Assembly (NCBI GenBank): GCA_963708245.1 | Contig: OY970201.1 | Span: 5,766,001 to 5,830,000, forward strand | Reading direction: 5' to 3' | Source of the DNA: CAVYXK01 sp963708245 | Lineage (GTDB): Bacteria > Pseudomonadota > Alphaproteobacteria > Acetobacterales > Acetobacteraceae | DNA: 64,000 nt | The notes under the pieces: model-generated | What the model was told of the DNA's origin: nothing | Databases searched by the model: none | The model's input: only the letters and a program-made list of their open reading frames with translations | Position numbers and translations under genes: made by a program | In this document: positions 44,504 through 53,747 of the stretch, piece after piece | Position numbering within the stretch: position 1 is the first letter of the stretch | Layout of the letters: every line of letters starts with the position of its first letter

Positions 44504-45676
44504 TGTAGAAGTCTTGACTTAATCTGACATCGGGTGTCGGCTGGCGTCAACCCAGAAGGACACCACCATGACCAAGGACCAGAAGATCATCGGCGCCAAG
44601 GCCGGCCTGCTCGAGCTCGCCAAGCAGCTCGGCAACGTCAGCCAAGCCTGCAAACTCATGGGATATTCCCGCGATAGCTTCTACCGCTTCCAGGAACTCT
44701 ACCAAAAAGGCGGCGAACTCGCCCTTCAGGAGCTCTCCCGCCGCAAGCCCATCCTCAAAAACCGCGTCGCCCCAGAGGTCGAGCAGGCCGTGCTCGCCTT
44801 CGCCATCGACCAGCCCGCCTGGGGCCAGGCAAGGGTCGCCAACGAACTGCTCAAGCGCGGCATCAGCGTCTCACCCTTCGGCGTGCGCTGCATCTGGCTG
44901 CGCCATGACCTCGCAACCATGAAGCTCCGCCTCAAGGCGCTGGAAGCCAAAATGGCCCAGGAGCGGTTGATCCTGACCGAAAGCCAGCTCGCCGCCCTGG
45001 AGAAGGCCAAGGCCGACAAAGAGGCGCACGGCGAGTTCGACACCGAATGCCCCGGCTACTGCGGCGCCCAGGATACCTTCTACGTCGGAACCCTCAAGGG
45101 CGTCGGGCGCATCTACCAGCAGACCTTCCTCGATACCTACTCCAAGCTCGGCTTCGCCAAGCTCTACGACCGCAAGACCCCGATTACCGCCGCCGATCTG
45201 CTGAACGATCGCGTCATCCCGTTCTTCGAGGAGCAGGGCGTGCCGCTGCAGCGGGTGCTCACCGACCGCGGCACCGAGTTCTGCGGCGCCCACGACCGCC
45301 ACGAATACGAGCTCTACCTGGCGGTCGAGAACATCGACCACACCCGCACCAAGACCCGCAGTCCGCAGACCAACGGCATCGTCGAGCGGTTCCACAAAAC
45401 CATGCTCGATGAGTTCTATCGTGTGGCGTTCCGCAAGAAGCTCTACAGCTCAATCAACGAGTTGCAGGCGGATCTTGATCTGTGGCTCGCCGACTACAAC
45501 CAACACCGTACCCACCAGGGCAGATACTGCTTCGGAAAGACCCCAATGCAGACCTTCCTCGATGCGTCACAACTCGCTCGCGACAAACAAATCGGAGGTG
45601 ATAGAAACCATCAGCAAGCCGCCTGATCATCACCGCCAGAGCACACCAATTGTCAGATCAAATAGAGACTTGTACA
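44504..45676. mobile_element. IS481-family element with 7-base target duplication
   Basis: Terminal inverted repeats: the left end (from 44504) reads TGTAGAAGTCTTGACT and the right end, read backwards from 45676, TGTACAAGTCTC; both contain ATCTGACA further in. The flanking 7-base direct repeats are GCTGATC at 44497-44503 and 45677-45683, perfect copies. The element is complete, with one transposase. The insertion is exactly at the stop codon of the preceding gene, yet the stop is preserved. Confidence 0.9.
44568..45626 (+). CDS. IS481-family transposase
   Basis: A 352-residue DDE transposase of the IS481 group. It has a helix-turn-helix start (LLELAKQLGNVSQACKLMGY then SRDSFYRFQELYQKGGELAL), a homeodomain-like middle, and the integrase core: DTFYVGTLKGVGRIYQQTFL, then DRGTEFCGAHDRHEYELYLA with the second catalytic Asp, and RSPQTNGIVERFHKTMLDEF with the Glu. 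It starts ATG 44568 and is intact with perfect flanking target repeats, so it is probably a recent insertion. Confidence 0.95.
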   Translation: MTKDQKIIGAKAGLLELAKQLGNVSQACKLMGYSRDSFYRFQELYQKGGELALQELSRRKPILKNRVAPEVEQAVLAFAIDQPAWGQARVANELLKRGISVSPFGVRCIWLRHDLATMKLRLKALEAKMAQERLILTESQLAALEKAKADKEAHGEFDTECPGYCGAQDTFYVGTLKGVGRIYQQTFLDTYSKLGFAKLYDRKTPITAADLLNDRVIPFFEEQGVPLQRVLTDRGTEFCGAHDRHEYELYLAVENIDHTRTKTRSPQTNGIVERFHKTMLDEFYRVAFRKKLYSSINELQADLDLWLADYNQHRTHQGRYCFGKTPMQTFLDASQLARDKQIGGDRNHQQAA

Positions 45677-45731
45677 GCTGATCGCTGGCGGTGGGCGGGC
45701 TCTCAGCTTCTTCATTCAGTGCCTGAATAGC

Positions 45732-45935
45732 CTACTCTTTCGACGGGGTGGGCCTTGACCGAGCGTCACCCAATGTTGCCGCTGCTGCCCTGGCAGTGTC
45801 GCCGCGAGATACTTCACGGCGTGCCGCACTCGACGTTGCCTTCCGACGCATTGCGTCCCGCTTCCACTCGTTCCAGGATTGCACTTCCCGGTTTGCTCGG
45901 TCGAGCTGGTCATCCAGCCAGTTGCGATCACTCAT
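45732..45935 (-). CDS. Small hypothetical protein after the deaminase remnant
   Basis: A 67-residue charged protein (MSDRNWLDDQLDRANREVQS, then WNEWKRDAMRRKATSSAARR) with no membrane segment. ATG 45935 has AGGAAAGGAG upstream, a very good ribosome binding site, and lies four bases after the deaminase stop (45940), so it is likely its operon partner. No family recognised. Confidence 0.6.
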   Translation of the reverse strand: MSDRNWLDDQLDRANREVQSWNEWKRDAMRRKATSSAARREVSRGDTARAAAATLGDARSRPTPSKE

Positions 45936-45939
45936 GGTT

Positions 45940-46890
45940 CTATTGCTCCTTTCCTGCCTCGAGTTGCGTCAGACCCCAGTCAAAACGATGCTCCGAAAGC
46001 TGATCCACATGAGCTGCTTCGACATCGAGGTACGTCGGATACTGTTTGATACGCGGCGTCGCGGTTGTGGGTGCCCACTCGATCACATGACCTCGTTCAT
46101 CCTTCCGTTTCCGCATCTCGAAGAATTCGAGATATCGTTGAGGAGATACGCCAACAAACGGGCGAAATGCGACTGCATCACCATCAGCTTCAGGATCGTC
46201 ATCGACATCCAGGGAGCCCCTGTATAGCTCCTTGGCCATGCTCTTTGGGTAAGGCTCAACGTAAACGACGCGACGGACGCCGGCCGCGATAATGTGTCGC
46301 GCACACATGTGGCATGGAAAGGTTGTACAATAGAGCGTAGAGTCCTTTACGGACAAGCCTCTCCCGGCCGCATCGGTGATCGCCGACATCTCTGCATGAA
46401 CAATTCTGCCAAATTCAATTATGCTCGCGGCACGCGTGCCGGCAAGAACAGGAAGCTCAGGAGAAAAGAGAGCCTTGTCCACAAGTTTGGACGCCTCGAT
46501 CGAGGCGAGATCCTCGCACAGCCAATCAGCCTTACGCAGACGATCAAAAACTTCTTCGAGAATTTCATGCTTCATGCGTGAGCTTAAATCGCGACCGATA
46601 ATGAAATCGCGGTGGTCTCCTGCCCGATCTTCCTCGCGCCCTTCCCACACGTGACCGCCTCCAGGCTTCGGGACTTCGTTGCAACCCGCCGCTATTGATC
46701 TCTCCGTCTTGGTCGTAATCACGGCGCCAACTTGTCGCGACAAATCGGCTAAACGAAGTGCTGCGGCCTTAGCGTGAAATAGGCCATACTCATCGAGCGA
46801 GGGGGTATGGTATGGATGGCGGAATAAGATCTCAATGAGCCTAGTTACCTGCTGTGGCAGCGTCTCGGGATTCTCAGAATATATCAGGAA
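45940..46890 (-). pseudogene. dCTP/dCMP deaminase of the anti-phage type, 5'-truncated
   Basis: About 315 codons of a deaminase are readable from FLIYSENPETLPQQVTRLIE to the stop. The zinc-binding deaminase motif is HAEMSAI with CTTFPCHMCARHIIAAGV (His, Glu, Cys, Cys). The upstream segment YGLFHAKAAALRLADLSRQV and AGCNEVPKPGGGHVWEGREE match the defensive dCTP deaminases (AvcD/DCD type), which carry an N-terminal P-loop kinase-like domain. That domain is missing: the frame meets a stop at about 47003, and there is no ATG or GTG start before the deaminase part (only a TTG at 46743). So it is probably inactive, unless another start is used. Confidence 0.75.
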
Positions 46891-47001
46891 CGTTAAACGT
46901 CCGCAAGCGGATTCGGAAGGCCGATAGGGGCCTGCGGCACCGCTTTGCTGCCGAAGTCCGGGCCCAAAGGCTGGACAACTGCGGAGCGCTCCTCACCGCA
47001 G

Positions 47002-47454
47002 TCACGCGAACAGCGACGAATAGTCCTTCGGCTGATGAGCAAAGGGGTCGAGAATGTTCCCCTCCGGACTCCGATCGACGCCAATCCGCGGGTTAGGATT
47101 CGGCGGGACGTAGTAGCTGGGGCTGCTGAGCCCGTACTTGGCCATAAGCTGCGCGTTCAGCTTGGTCCTCCAGAGCCAGGCGACGCCTGCACCGACAGCA
47201 TCAAAGAGATCGCTGTTTTCTCCATTCAGCCCAAACACGGTGTTCTGCTTCGTGGTCAGAATCGGGAATGCCGGGTCGCCCTCGACCGGCACCTGCTTAA
47301 GGCCCCAGGACGGGTTCTCCTTGATCAGATACGCAACGGTCGGTGCATCCAGAAACGCCAGATCGAGCCGTCCGGCCAGAAGGTCCCGGATGCAGGCATC
47401 GGTGGTGTCGTAGAGCTTCACATCCGTCGTGCCCGGGACCTTTGCCACCGGCAT
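47002..47454 (-). pseudogene. Amino-acid-type ABC substrate-binding protein, C-terminal part
   Basis: The frame begins after an in-frame stop with MPVAKVPGTTDVKLYDTTDA, then CIRDLLAGRLDLAFLDAPTV, FPILTTKQNTVFGLNGENSD, and ends NILDPFAHQPKDYSSLFA. This is the second lobe of a polar amino-acid-type periplasmic binding protein (SBP family 3); the signal peptide and first lobe are gone. It sits between a broken deaminase and a complete glucoamylase gene, so it is a remnant. Confidence 0.75.
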
Positions 47455-47470
47455 CTACGTGACGCCAGGT

Positions 47471-49861
47471 TTATTCCACTGTCACCAGATAATCCCGCCC
47501 GACCCAGCTTCCGCTATTTCGCCAGCGCCAGGTGAACGCGATCCGCGTGCCGGGCGCCAGCCCCTCGGTCGGCAGGGCGAGCGTATGCACTCCAAGCCCG
47601 GTTTCCTGCGTGACGCTATCGGTGACCGCGCTCCATCGATCGGCGCTCCAATGTACCGTCGCGGCCTCCGGCAGGTCGATACGCAGCACCCGTCCGGCTG
47701 GCAGCGTGTCGGCGCGCCAGTCCGGCCGCCACGGCCGGCAACGTGGCGTATTGGTCTGCTTCAGGTAGCGGCGGACGGTTTGCGGCGGCATGTCGAACAC
47801 CGCGCCGTCGGCCAGCGAGCGCAGCAGCTTCACATGCTCGGCGTGCGCCCACACCAGCGGCATCGCCGATCCGCTCGGCCGCCCGGGGAATAGCTCGCGG
47901 CGGGGGATAGGCTCGCCGTCCCAGACCTGCTCGGGCAGCAGCCCGCCATCGCTGGCGCAGGCCTCCAGCACGCCGAGCAAGTGTTCGGCCTCGGCACGGT
48001 GTCCGGCGGCCAGCTCATAATGCGCCCGCTCGCCGGCGAGGAGCGGCCAGGGCCGGCCGATGCCGGTGCCGTCGAAGCCGCTGCCGTCCGCCTTCTCACC
48101 GTAGCCGTCGCCGTTGTAGCGGCGCCAAAGCGGGCCCGGTGGCAGATCGACCTTCAGCAGCAGGTCGATGATCTTCACCGTATCGACGATGCGCGGATCG
48201 TCGGCGGCGCGCAGGCCGAAGCGCACCAGGGCAAGCGCATCCGGGCTGACCAGCTCGTCGCCCGGCAGCACGCTGGCGTCACCCTCGCGGTTACGGATGG
48301 GCACCAGGTCGCGCGGGGTAGCTCGTGCCTCGCCTTGCAGCGTCGGCGCGATGCGCACGTAATAACCGGCGACACCGGCGGCTTGCGCCAGCGTGGTGCC
48401 GGAGACGTAAACCCAGTCCTCGATCTGCTCGTTCCAAGCGTCCGCGGTATCGCGCAGCAGTGCCGCGGTGGCCGGCGAATCGACCGCATCGGGGTGCGCG
48501 GTTTCCACAAGATCGGCGGCAGCCAGCAGTGCCGCGATCTGGACCGCCAGGGTGAACGGCGTGTAGCCGGCATCCTCCTCCCAGCGGTCCTGTGCGGTGA
48601 CCGGGCCGTGGCGCAGCAGGAAACCGGCGGCGCGGGCCACCATCGGCCAGTACGCGGCGAGGTTCGGCGGCGGCACCGCGCCGTTGCGCCAAGCGAGATC
48701 GAGCATCAGGATCGGGAAGGCGCATTCGTCGAGTTGCAACCCGCGCCAATACGGCGTGCCGTCCAGCCAGCAATTCTGCGGCCAGCTGCCGTCGTCCTCC
48801 TGGACCGCGCGCAGATAGCGCAGCACGCGGCGGGCCTCGTCGCGGGCGGCGCAGGCCAGGAATGCGCCAGCCGTCTGCACCAGGTCGCGCGGCCAGACGA
48901 GGTGATAACCGCCGAGATCGTCGTCGCTCTTGATGGCGCCCCACGGGATCGACAGGCTGGCGATCAGCCCGCCGGGAAAGGTCGGGCTTTCGTGCGCGCG
49001 CAGCACGGAGGTGCTGATCCGATAGGTATTGCGGCCGTTGACGCGCCGGTCGAGCGAGCGGAGCCGCGCCTGCCAGGCGCGCCAGTCGGCGGCGTAGTCA
49101 TCCACCACGTTATCGAAGGTGCGATGCAGGCTGGCGCGCACGCGAAAAGCCGCTTCCGCTGCGCTGCGGCCGTAGCCAAGGGCGAGCACGATCGGCTCCT
49201 GGTCCGCTGGCGCCAGCTCCGCGGTCAGCGCGATGTTGCCGTTCTCGGCGTGGTCATACAGGCCGGTGAGACGGCCCTGCGCGTTGAGCTGCTGCCAGCC
49301 GTCGCTGATGCCGACATATCCCACCGAGCAGTCGAGGAAGCGCTGGTTGGCGCCGAGGGCGAGGTAGGTGCCGTCGCCCTCGGCGAACAGCATGCGATGG
49401 CCCTTGTACTCCCCGATCCATCCGGTGTTGTTCGCGCCGCCGTTGATGAGGTGCGGCGCCAGCAGCGCATAGAGACAGAGCGGCTCGCTGGTACCTTCGA
49501 GGCGGATGTGCTGCAGCAGCGTGTCGTGGCGCGGATCGGTGGCGACGCGCTTGACGATGCGATAGCGCCCGTCCTTGTGGGTGTTGGTGAGCTTGTACGC
49601 CGGGACACCATCTTCCAGCGTCTCCACCTGGAAGCTGCAATCGCGCTTCTCTTCCGAGAAGAAGCCGTCTTCCCCCGCGATCAGCAGGCCGAAATCGCGT
49701 GTGCAGGCCTGATCGACGCGCGGGTAGTAGGTCTCGTTCACGATACCGTGGCTGAGGGTGAACCAGACGCGGCTGACCGGCGACAGCGCGGTACCGACGC
49801 CGGTCTTGGCGCTCGAGGTCCAGCGCGGGGGGATGCCGGGCCAACCGGGGGCATCGGCCAT
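47471..49861 (-). CDS. Glycoside hydrolase family 15 glucoamylase
   Basis: A GH15 enzyme of about 796 residues from ATG 49861 (ribosome site AAAAGGAC upstream). It has the N-terminal beta-sandwich of bacterial glucoamylases (SPVSRVWFTLSHGIVNETYY, then PRVDQACTRDFGLLIAGEDG) and the (alpha/alpha)6 barrel. The general acid Glu is in LQLDECAFPILMLD and the general base Glu in LLAGERAHYELAAG; DDDLGGYHLVWPRDLVQ is also conserved. It releases glucose from maltodextrins or trehalose-related sugars. No signal peptide is visible, so it probably works in the cytoplasm. It is divergent from the enolase-superfamily gene. Confidence 0.92.
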   Translation of the reverse strand: MADAPGWPGIPPRWTSSAKTGVGTALSPVSRVWFTLSHGIVNETYYPRVDQACTRDFGLLIAGEDGFFSEEKRDCSFQVETLEDGVPAYKLTNTHKDGRYRIVKRVATDPRHDTLLQHIRLEGTSEPLCLYALLAPHLINGGANNTGWIGEYKGHRMLFAEGDGTYLALGANQRFLDCSVGYVGISDGWQQLNAQGRLTGLYDHAENGNIALTAELAPADQEPIVLALGYGRSAAEAAFRVRASLHRTFDNVVDDYAADWRAWQARLRSLDRRVNGRNTYRISTSVLRAHESPTFPGGLIASLSIPWGAIKSDDDLGGYHLVWPRDLVQTAGAFLACAARDEARRVLRYLRAVQEDDGSWPQNCWLDGTPYWRGLQLDECAFPILMLDLAWRNGAVPPPNLAAYWPMVARAAGFLLRHGPVTAQDRWEEDAGYTPFTLAVQIAALLAAADLVETAHPDAVDSPATAALLRDTADAWNEQIEDWVYVSGTTLAQAAGVAGYYVRIAPTLQGEARATPRDLVPIRNREGDASVLPGDELVSPDALALVRFGLRAADDPRIVDTVKIIDLLLKVDLPPGPLWRRYNGDGYGEKADGSGFDGTGIGRPWPLLAGERAHYELAAGHRAEAEHLLGVLEACASDGGLLPEQVWDGEPIPRRELFPGRPSGSAMPLVWAHAEHVKLLRSLADGAVFDMPPQTVRRYLKQTNTPRCRPWRPDWRADTLPAGRVLRIDLPEAATVHWSADRWSAVTDSVTQETGLGVHTLALPTEGLAPGTRIAFTWRWRNSGSWVGRDYLVTVE

Positions 49862-49987
49862 TTGAGTTGTCCTTTTCAGGTGGGCCGGGTGATGTCGATG
49901 GACCGGGGCGCGGTCAAGAGGCTTGCCGGGGGGCTCTGGCAAAGAGTCGCCAGCCTGCCACAATCGGCGGCAGCGAGGAGAGCGCCC

Positions 49988-51082
49988 ATGAAGATCGACC
50001 GCGTGCACACCGATATTCTCAGTATTCCGGAAGACGAACCGTTGGCGGACGCACCGGAGCGCCCGAATGCCATGCGTCCTGTGGTCACATTGCGGCTGGG
50101 CACCGATGACGGGATCGAAGGGATCGGGCTGACCTTCTACGGCGGGGCGCTGACCGGGGCGCTGCGGGCCGCCGTAGGTGCGCTGGGCGCGCTAGCGAAC
50201 GGCGAGGACCCGCTGCGGCCGGAGGCAGTGGCGCGGAAGTTGCGCGCTGCGGCTGGCGGGTGCGAGCCGGGCGGCATTTTCACGTTGGCTGCCGCGGCCA
50301 TCGACATGGCGCTGTGGGACATCAAGGGTAAGGCGCTCGGCCAGCCGCTGTGGAAGCTGCTGGGTGGGGCGCGGGAGCGGGTGCCGACGTATGCCTCGGG
50401 CGCGCTGCGGCGGGGACTGAGCCACGACCAGGCGGCCGGAGCGGCGGCACGGTTGAAGGCGAAGGGCTTCACCGAGATGAAGATGCAGCTAGCGCTGCCG
50501 GGCGCGCCTACGGTTACGGACGAAATCACCCGGGCGCGCGTGGTGCGGGAGGCGATCGGCCCCGACATTCGGCTGATGTGCGACATCAACCAGCGTTGGC
50601 GGCCGGAGCAGGCGGTGGATATCGGCCGGCGCATCGAGGATGTGGGGTTCTTCTGGCTGGAGGATGTGACCGCGGCGGACGACTATGCCGGTCTCGCGCG
50701 GGTGACCGCTGATCTGCGGACGCCGATTGCGGGGGGTGAGTATGTCTGGGGGATCGTGCCGTTCCGCCACATGATCGAGCGGCACTCGGTCGATATCGTG
50801 ATGATCGACCTGGTGCGGGTGGGCGGCGTGACGCAGTGGCTGAAGGTCGCCGGCATGGCCGAGGCGTTCAACCTGCCGGTAGTGAGCCACGTGATCCCGG
50901 AGTTTCATGTGCATCTGATCGCTGCGGTGCCGAACGGGCTGACCGTCGAGTACATGCCATGGATGCTGAAACTGTTCGAGGAGACGCCGCGGGTGGAGTC
51001 GGGCGAGCTCGTCTTGCCGACCACGCACGGGTGGGGGCTGAAGTTCGATGAGGGTGCCGTGGGACGGTTCCGGGTGGGGTAG
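49988..51082 (+). CDS. Mandelate racemase/muconate-lactonizing enzyme family protein
   Basis: A 364-residue enolase-superfamily enzyme. Metal ligands: Asp in LMCDINQRWRPEQAVD, Glu in FFWLEDVTAADDYAGLAR, and Glu in PIAGGEYVWGIVPF. Expected acid-base residues are on the second strand: KGFTEMKMQLALPG has one Lys but the KxK motif's second Lys is Gln (KMQ). A catalytic His is present in VVSHVIPEFHVHLI. So the chemistry may be a dehydratase or racemase of unknown substrate. ATG 49988 follows GAGGAGAGCG. It is divergent from the glucoamylase. Confidence 0.85.
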   Translation: MKIDRVHTDILSIPEDEPLADAPERPNAMRPVVTLRLGTDDGIEGIGLTFYGGALTGALRAAVGALGALANGEDPLRPEAVARKLRAAAGGCEPGGIFTLAAAAIDMALWDIKGKALGQPLWKLLGGARERVPTYASGALRRGLSHDQAAGAAARLKAKGFTEMKMQLALPGAPTVTDEITRARVVREAIGPDIRLMCDINQRWRPEQAVDIGRRIEDVGFFWLEDVTAADDYAGLARVTADLRTPIAGGEYVWGIVPFRHMIERHSVDIVMIDLVRVGGVTQWLKVAGMAEAFNLPVVSHVIPEFHVHLIAAVPNGLTVEYMPWMLKLFEETPRVESGELVLPTTHGWGLKFDEGAVGRFRVG

Positions 51083-51170
51083 CGGCCCGTCCCCCATCCG
51101 TCCCCCGGACAAGGTTGAGGCCGCGGCTTCGGTTGGGCTATTCCTTGCCGTCCAGCAAGGAGCGGGCGTC

Positions 51171-51320
51171 TTGTCGAGCGAACTGATCCTGAGCCTTCGT
51201 TTCGGTCGGAATAGCGGCCACGACAACTATCTCGGCTCCGGCTGGTCGGACGGTGAGGACGGTTACCGGTGGATGACGGGGGAACGCAGCGCGCTGTGGC
51301 GCGACAATCCGGGATCCGGT
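51171..51320 (+). pseudogene. Remnant of a FGxxGN...YLG.GWS...D type domain
   Basis: In the 318-base interval before the glycosyltransferase gene, one frame reads LILSLRFGRNSGHDNYLGSG then WSDGEDGYRWMTGERSALWR. This resembles a short beta-rich module (FGxGGNxxxYLGxGWSxxExxFxW) that I recall next to surface glycan genes in Alphaproteobacteria. It has no ribosome binding site and loses resemblance after this point. The rest of the interval shows nothing else. Confidence 0.4.
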
Positions 51321-51400
51321 GGCTTGGCCAACCCCCGCACGGAGAGGATTGAACCCATGCAAGCCTACCCAGGAAGCGCACTCTTGGCGGACGGTCCGCA

Positions 51401-53200
51401 ATGACCCAGAATGCTCGGGTGGCTGCGTTTGTAACGTTTTACTACCGCCCGCATACAATGCAATTTTTGCATCGGGTGCTGAGAAATCTGAGCGACCTCT
51501 CTGTAGAGCGGGTACAAATCAGCGTTGTGACAAACTTGGCTGACACCGCTCCGGTGGGAGCCCTCTGCGCCACCCACACGGACGACTTCGAAGTGCTGTC
51601 TTTCCCGAACCTGCAGGACCCACTCGAGTTGACGTGGATGCATAAAGCTCCGCTCCGCCTAGCGGTCTTAAGAAGTCCCGGCGAGTTTACGCATTTTCTC
51701 TATCTTGAGGACGATATCGGATTTACTAACAGAAATTTTGAATATTTTAATGAGTATGCGTCGAGCTTAGGCGAGCGCGGCCTTATCCCAGGATTCCTTC
51801 GCACCGAGTTCAGCCACGCCAAAGGTCTGCCATTTGCTACCGATGCTACAGAATTGACCGTGGATCCCTATACGCTCGCTGTGTCCCGCACTACGTTTGC
51901 ATCTCCCCGGTTTCCTTACCAGGCATTCTTCCTCATGAACAGAGCGCTAGCCAACGAATACTTAGCCTCCCGCTCGTTCGACCTGAAGCGTAGTCGCGAA
52001 ATTAACGGTGACTGGGGCGCGCGCGAGCGCGCCTCGATGGGCCTCTGCCTTGAAAACGTGCCCGATACGCTTGCAAGTCGTTACGTCCTCCCTCTTCGTA
52101 AAGATGGTAGCCCGGATCCGATGTGTTGGGTGGATCACATGGCTGCGAATTATGCCAATAGCGCGCCCAATTCGCCGCTCGGCAAACTGCCGATCTCCAA
52201 GGTGTTCCTAACTACGGAGCCTTGTAAGGGGCGGGGAGCCAGGGATCGTAACGGAGGTGGCACAGGACCGATGTATTTGCTTACTCACCACGGACATCTT
52301 GTCGGCACCAATGGTGCGGCAGAGTTGGTGCAGGTAGATCCTGTGCCAGACGCCCAGCACACTTTCGTAGAGATTCAGGATACACTCGAGGACCAGCTTA
52401 TTGAATCAGGGCCCTTGGCAGGATTCAGAGCATCGCATAGAGGAAATGGCGTTTGCTTTCAGAGAAATGGGAAGTTCTTGTGCGCCGAGCCAGGAGGCGG
52501 GCCGCTGGTCGCGAACAGAGAGGTCGCGAGCTTGTGGGAAACGTTCGTCTTGGTTTCAGAGGCTACAGTGGCTACACTAAAGCATAGGTTTGAAACCAGT
52601 AGATCGATAGAAGGCGAAGTCGCAAGACTCCACGCTGTAGTAATGAAACTAGTCAATGAAGGCAACCCAGTAAAAATTCATTGTGGGTGTGGACCCGTAC
52701 CGCGCGATGGTTTTCTAAATTTCGACATATCGGTAATGGCTCCAAGATTTCTTCTAACCAGCCCAGACGAGTACTTCATATTTCCTTTTGCTGAGATGCC
52801 TTGGGACATTCCAAGCGACTGTGTCGACTATATATTCCACGAGGATTTTATCGAGCACATTACGCAACTTCAGCAAATTCAATTTTTGGCAGAGACTTGG
52901 CGTGTATTAAAGCCTGGATGCTATCATCGGGTAAACACGCCCAACTTAATTACATCGATGAGACGTCATTCCGTCTTCAAAGATGGCTTCACAGGTATAT
53001 ACACCGGCGAGCTGCAGTGGGGCCACAAATCGCTTTTTTCTCCGGCTTCCCTGAAAGAAATGGCCGAGCTGGTCGGGTATACAGAAGTTACATTTATGAC
53101 AAAAAGTCATGGGGTTTCGCCCTTTGCTGTACCTGACTTCCGCCCTGCGTCCGATCGGGACGAAATTGTCGGAAACATCTATGCCGATCTTCGAAAATAA
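51401..53200 (+). CDS. Glycosyltransferase-like protein fused to a SAM methyltransferase
   Basis: A 599-residue two-part protein. Residues 1-280 look like a glycosyltransferase-A fold: FVTFYYRPHTMQFLHRVLRN, then EFTHFLYLEDDIGFTNRNFE with the acidic EDD that may hold a metal-nucleotide, and DHMAANYANSAPNSPLGKL. A middle domain (about 300-400) resembles a fascin- or ricin-like fold (ASHRGNGVCFQRNGKFLCAE). Residues 420-599 are a class I methyltransferase: KIHCGCGPVPRDGFLNFDIS, then DYIFHEDFIEHITQLQQIQF, and AETWRVLKPGCYHRVNTPN. Probably builds and methylates a surface glycan. Codon use is less G+C-rich than its neighbours, a sign of transfer. Transcribed alone. Confidence 0.75.
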   Translation: MTQNARVAAFVTFYYRPHTMQFLHRVLRNLSDLSVERVQISVVTNLADTAPVGALCATHTDDFEVLSFPNLQDPLELTWMHKAPLRLAVLRSPGEFTHFLYLEDDIGFTNRNFEYFNEYASSLGERGLIPGFLRTEFSHAKGLPFATDATELTVDPYTLAVSRTTFASPRFPYQAFFLMNRALANEYLASRSFDLKRSREINGDWGARERASMGLCLENVPDTLASRYVLPLRKDGSPDPMCWVDHMAANYANSAPNSPLGKLPISKVFLTTEPCKGRGARDRNGGGTGPMYLLTHHGHLVGTNGAAELVQVDPVPDAQHTFVEIQDTLEDQLIESGPLAGFRASHRGNGVCFQRNGKFLCAEPGGGPLVANREVASLWETFVLVSEATVATLKHRFETSRSIEGEVARLHAVVMKLVNEGNPVKIHCGCGPVPRDGFLNFDISVMAPRFLLTSPDEYFIFPFAEMPWDIPSDCVDYIFHEDFIEHITQLQQIQFLAETWRVLKPGCYHRVNTPNLITSMRRHSVFKDGFTGIYTGELQWGHKSLFSPASLKEMAELVGYTEVTFMTKSHGVSPFAVPDFRPASDRDEIVGNIYADLRK

Positions 53201-53204
53201 ACGT

Positions 53205-53390
53205 GCCCTCGCTGACCCGGCAGTAGGGCGAGCATGAGGATCTCTGGTCTGGCTGTCACTCCACGCCTGACCAGCCTCCGAGGCGTCGGCTTTCAGCAGG
53301 GTGCATGCGTTCAGGAGCTAGCGAGCGGTGGCTTTGTCCTTTTGGATCAGCGCGTTGAGCGGGTCACGCTCCTCGCCACTGAGCCTTGAC
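53205..53390 (-). pseudogene. IS630-family transposase N-terminal remnant
   Basis: On the minus strand the frame reads LSGEERDPLNALIQKDKATA, an in-frame stop, then LLNACTLLKADASEAGQAWS. This is the start of IS630-type transposases, in which LT..ER..L..LI..GK..AR.L.RA.ILLKAD is typical. The rest is gone. The remaining bases of 53391-53747 hold no gene that I can recognise. Confidence 0.6.
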
Positions 53391-53747
53391 GATGTACTTC
53401 TTGACGAAAAGTTGTTTCGTGGTCAGGACGCATCTCCGGGGTTACCGGAGGTATCGATTCAGAAATCAGCCACAGAATCAACGATGCGGGGCACTAGGCG
53501 ACTTTTGGCTGCGCGGAATCAAAGGATCACGAGGAGAAGGATCGCAGGAAGAAAGATGATTTTAAATGGAAGGGAGAGAGATGATGCTCTACCTCGTGAG
53601 GATAAAGCCGCCAGACGGCGTCGCTTGGATAATGGAAATCATTTCCCGGCTCCAAGGAGGCCCTATCCGAACTCGCGTTGGCGTCGCGGACCTGGCAGCG
53701 TGGTCCCAGAAGGATCGCGCGTGCTGGCGCCACCAGAGGGTCGTAGG

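Noticed and set aside
47981..49987. Long plus-strand frame leading into the enolase-superfamily gene
   Set aside because: It is antisense to the glucoamylase gene; the true start is ATG 49988 with a good ribosome site.
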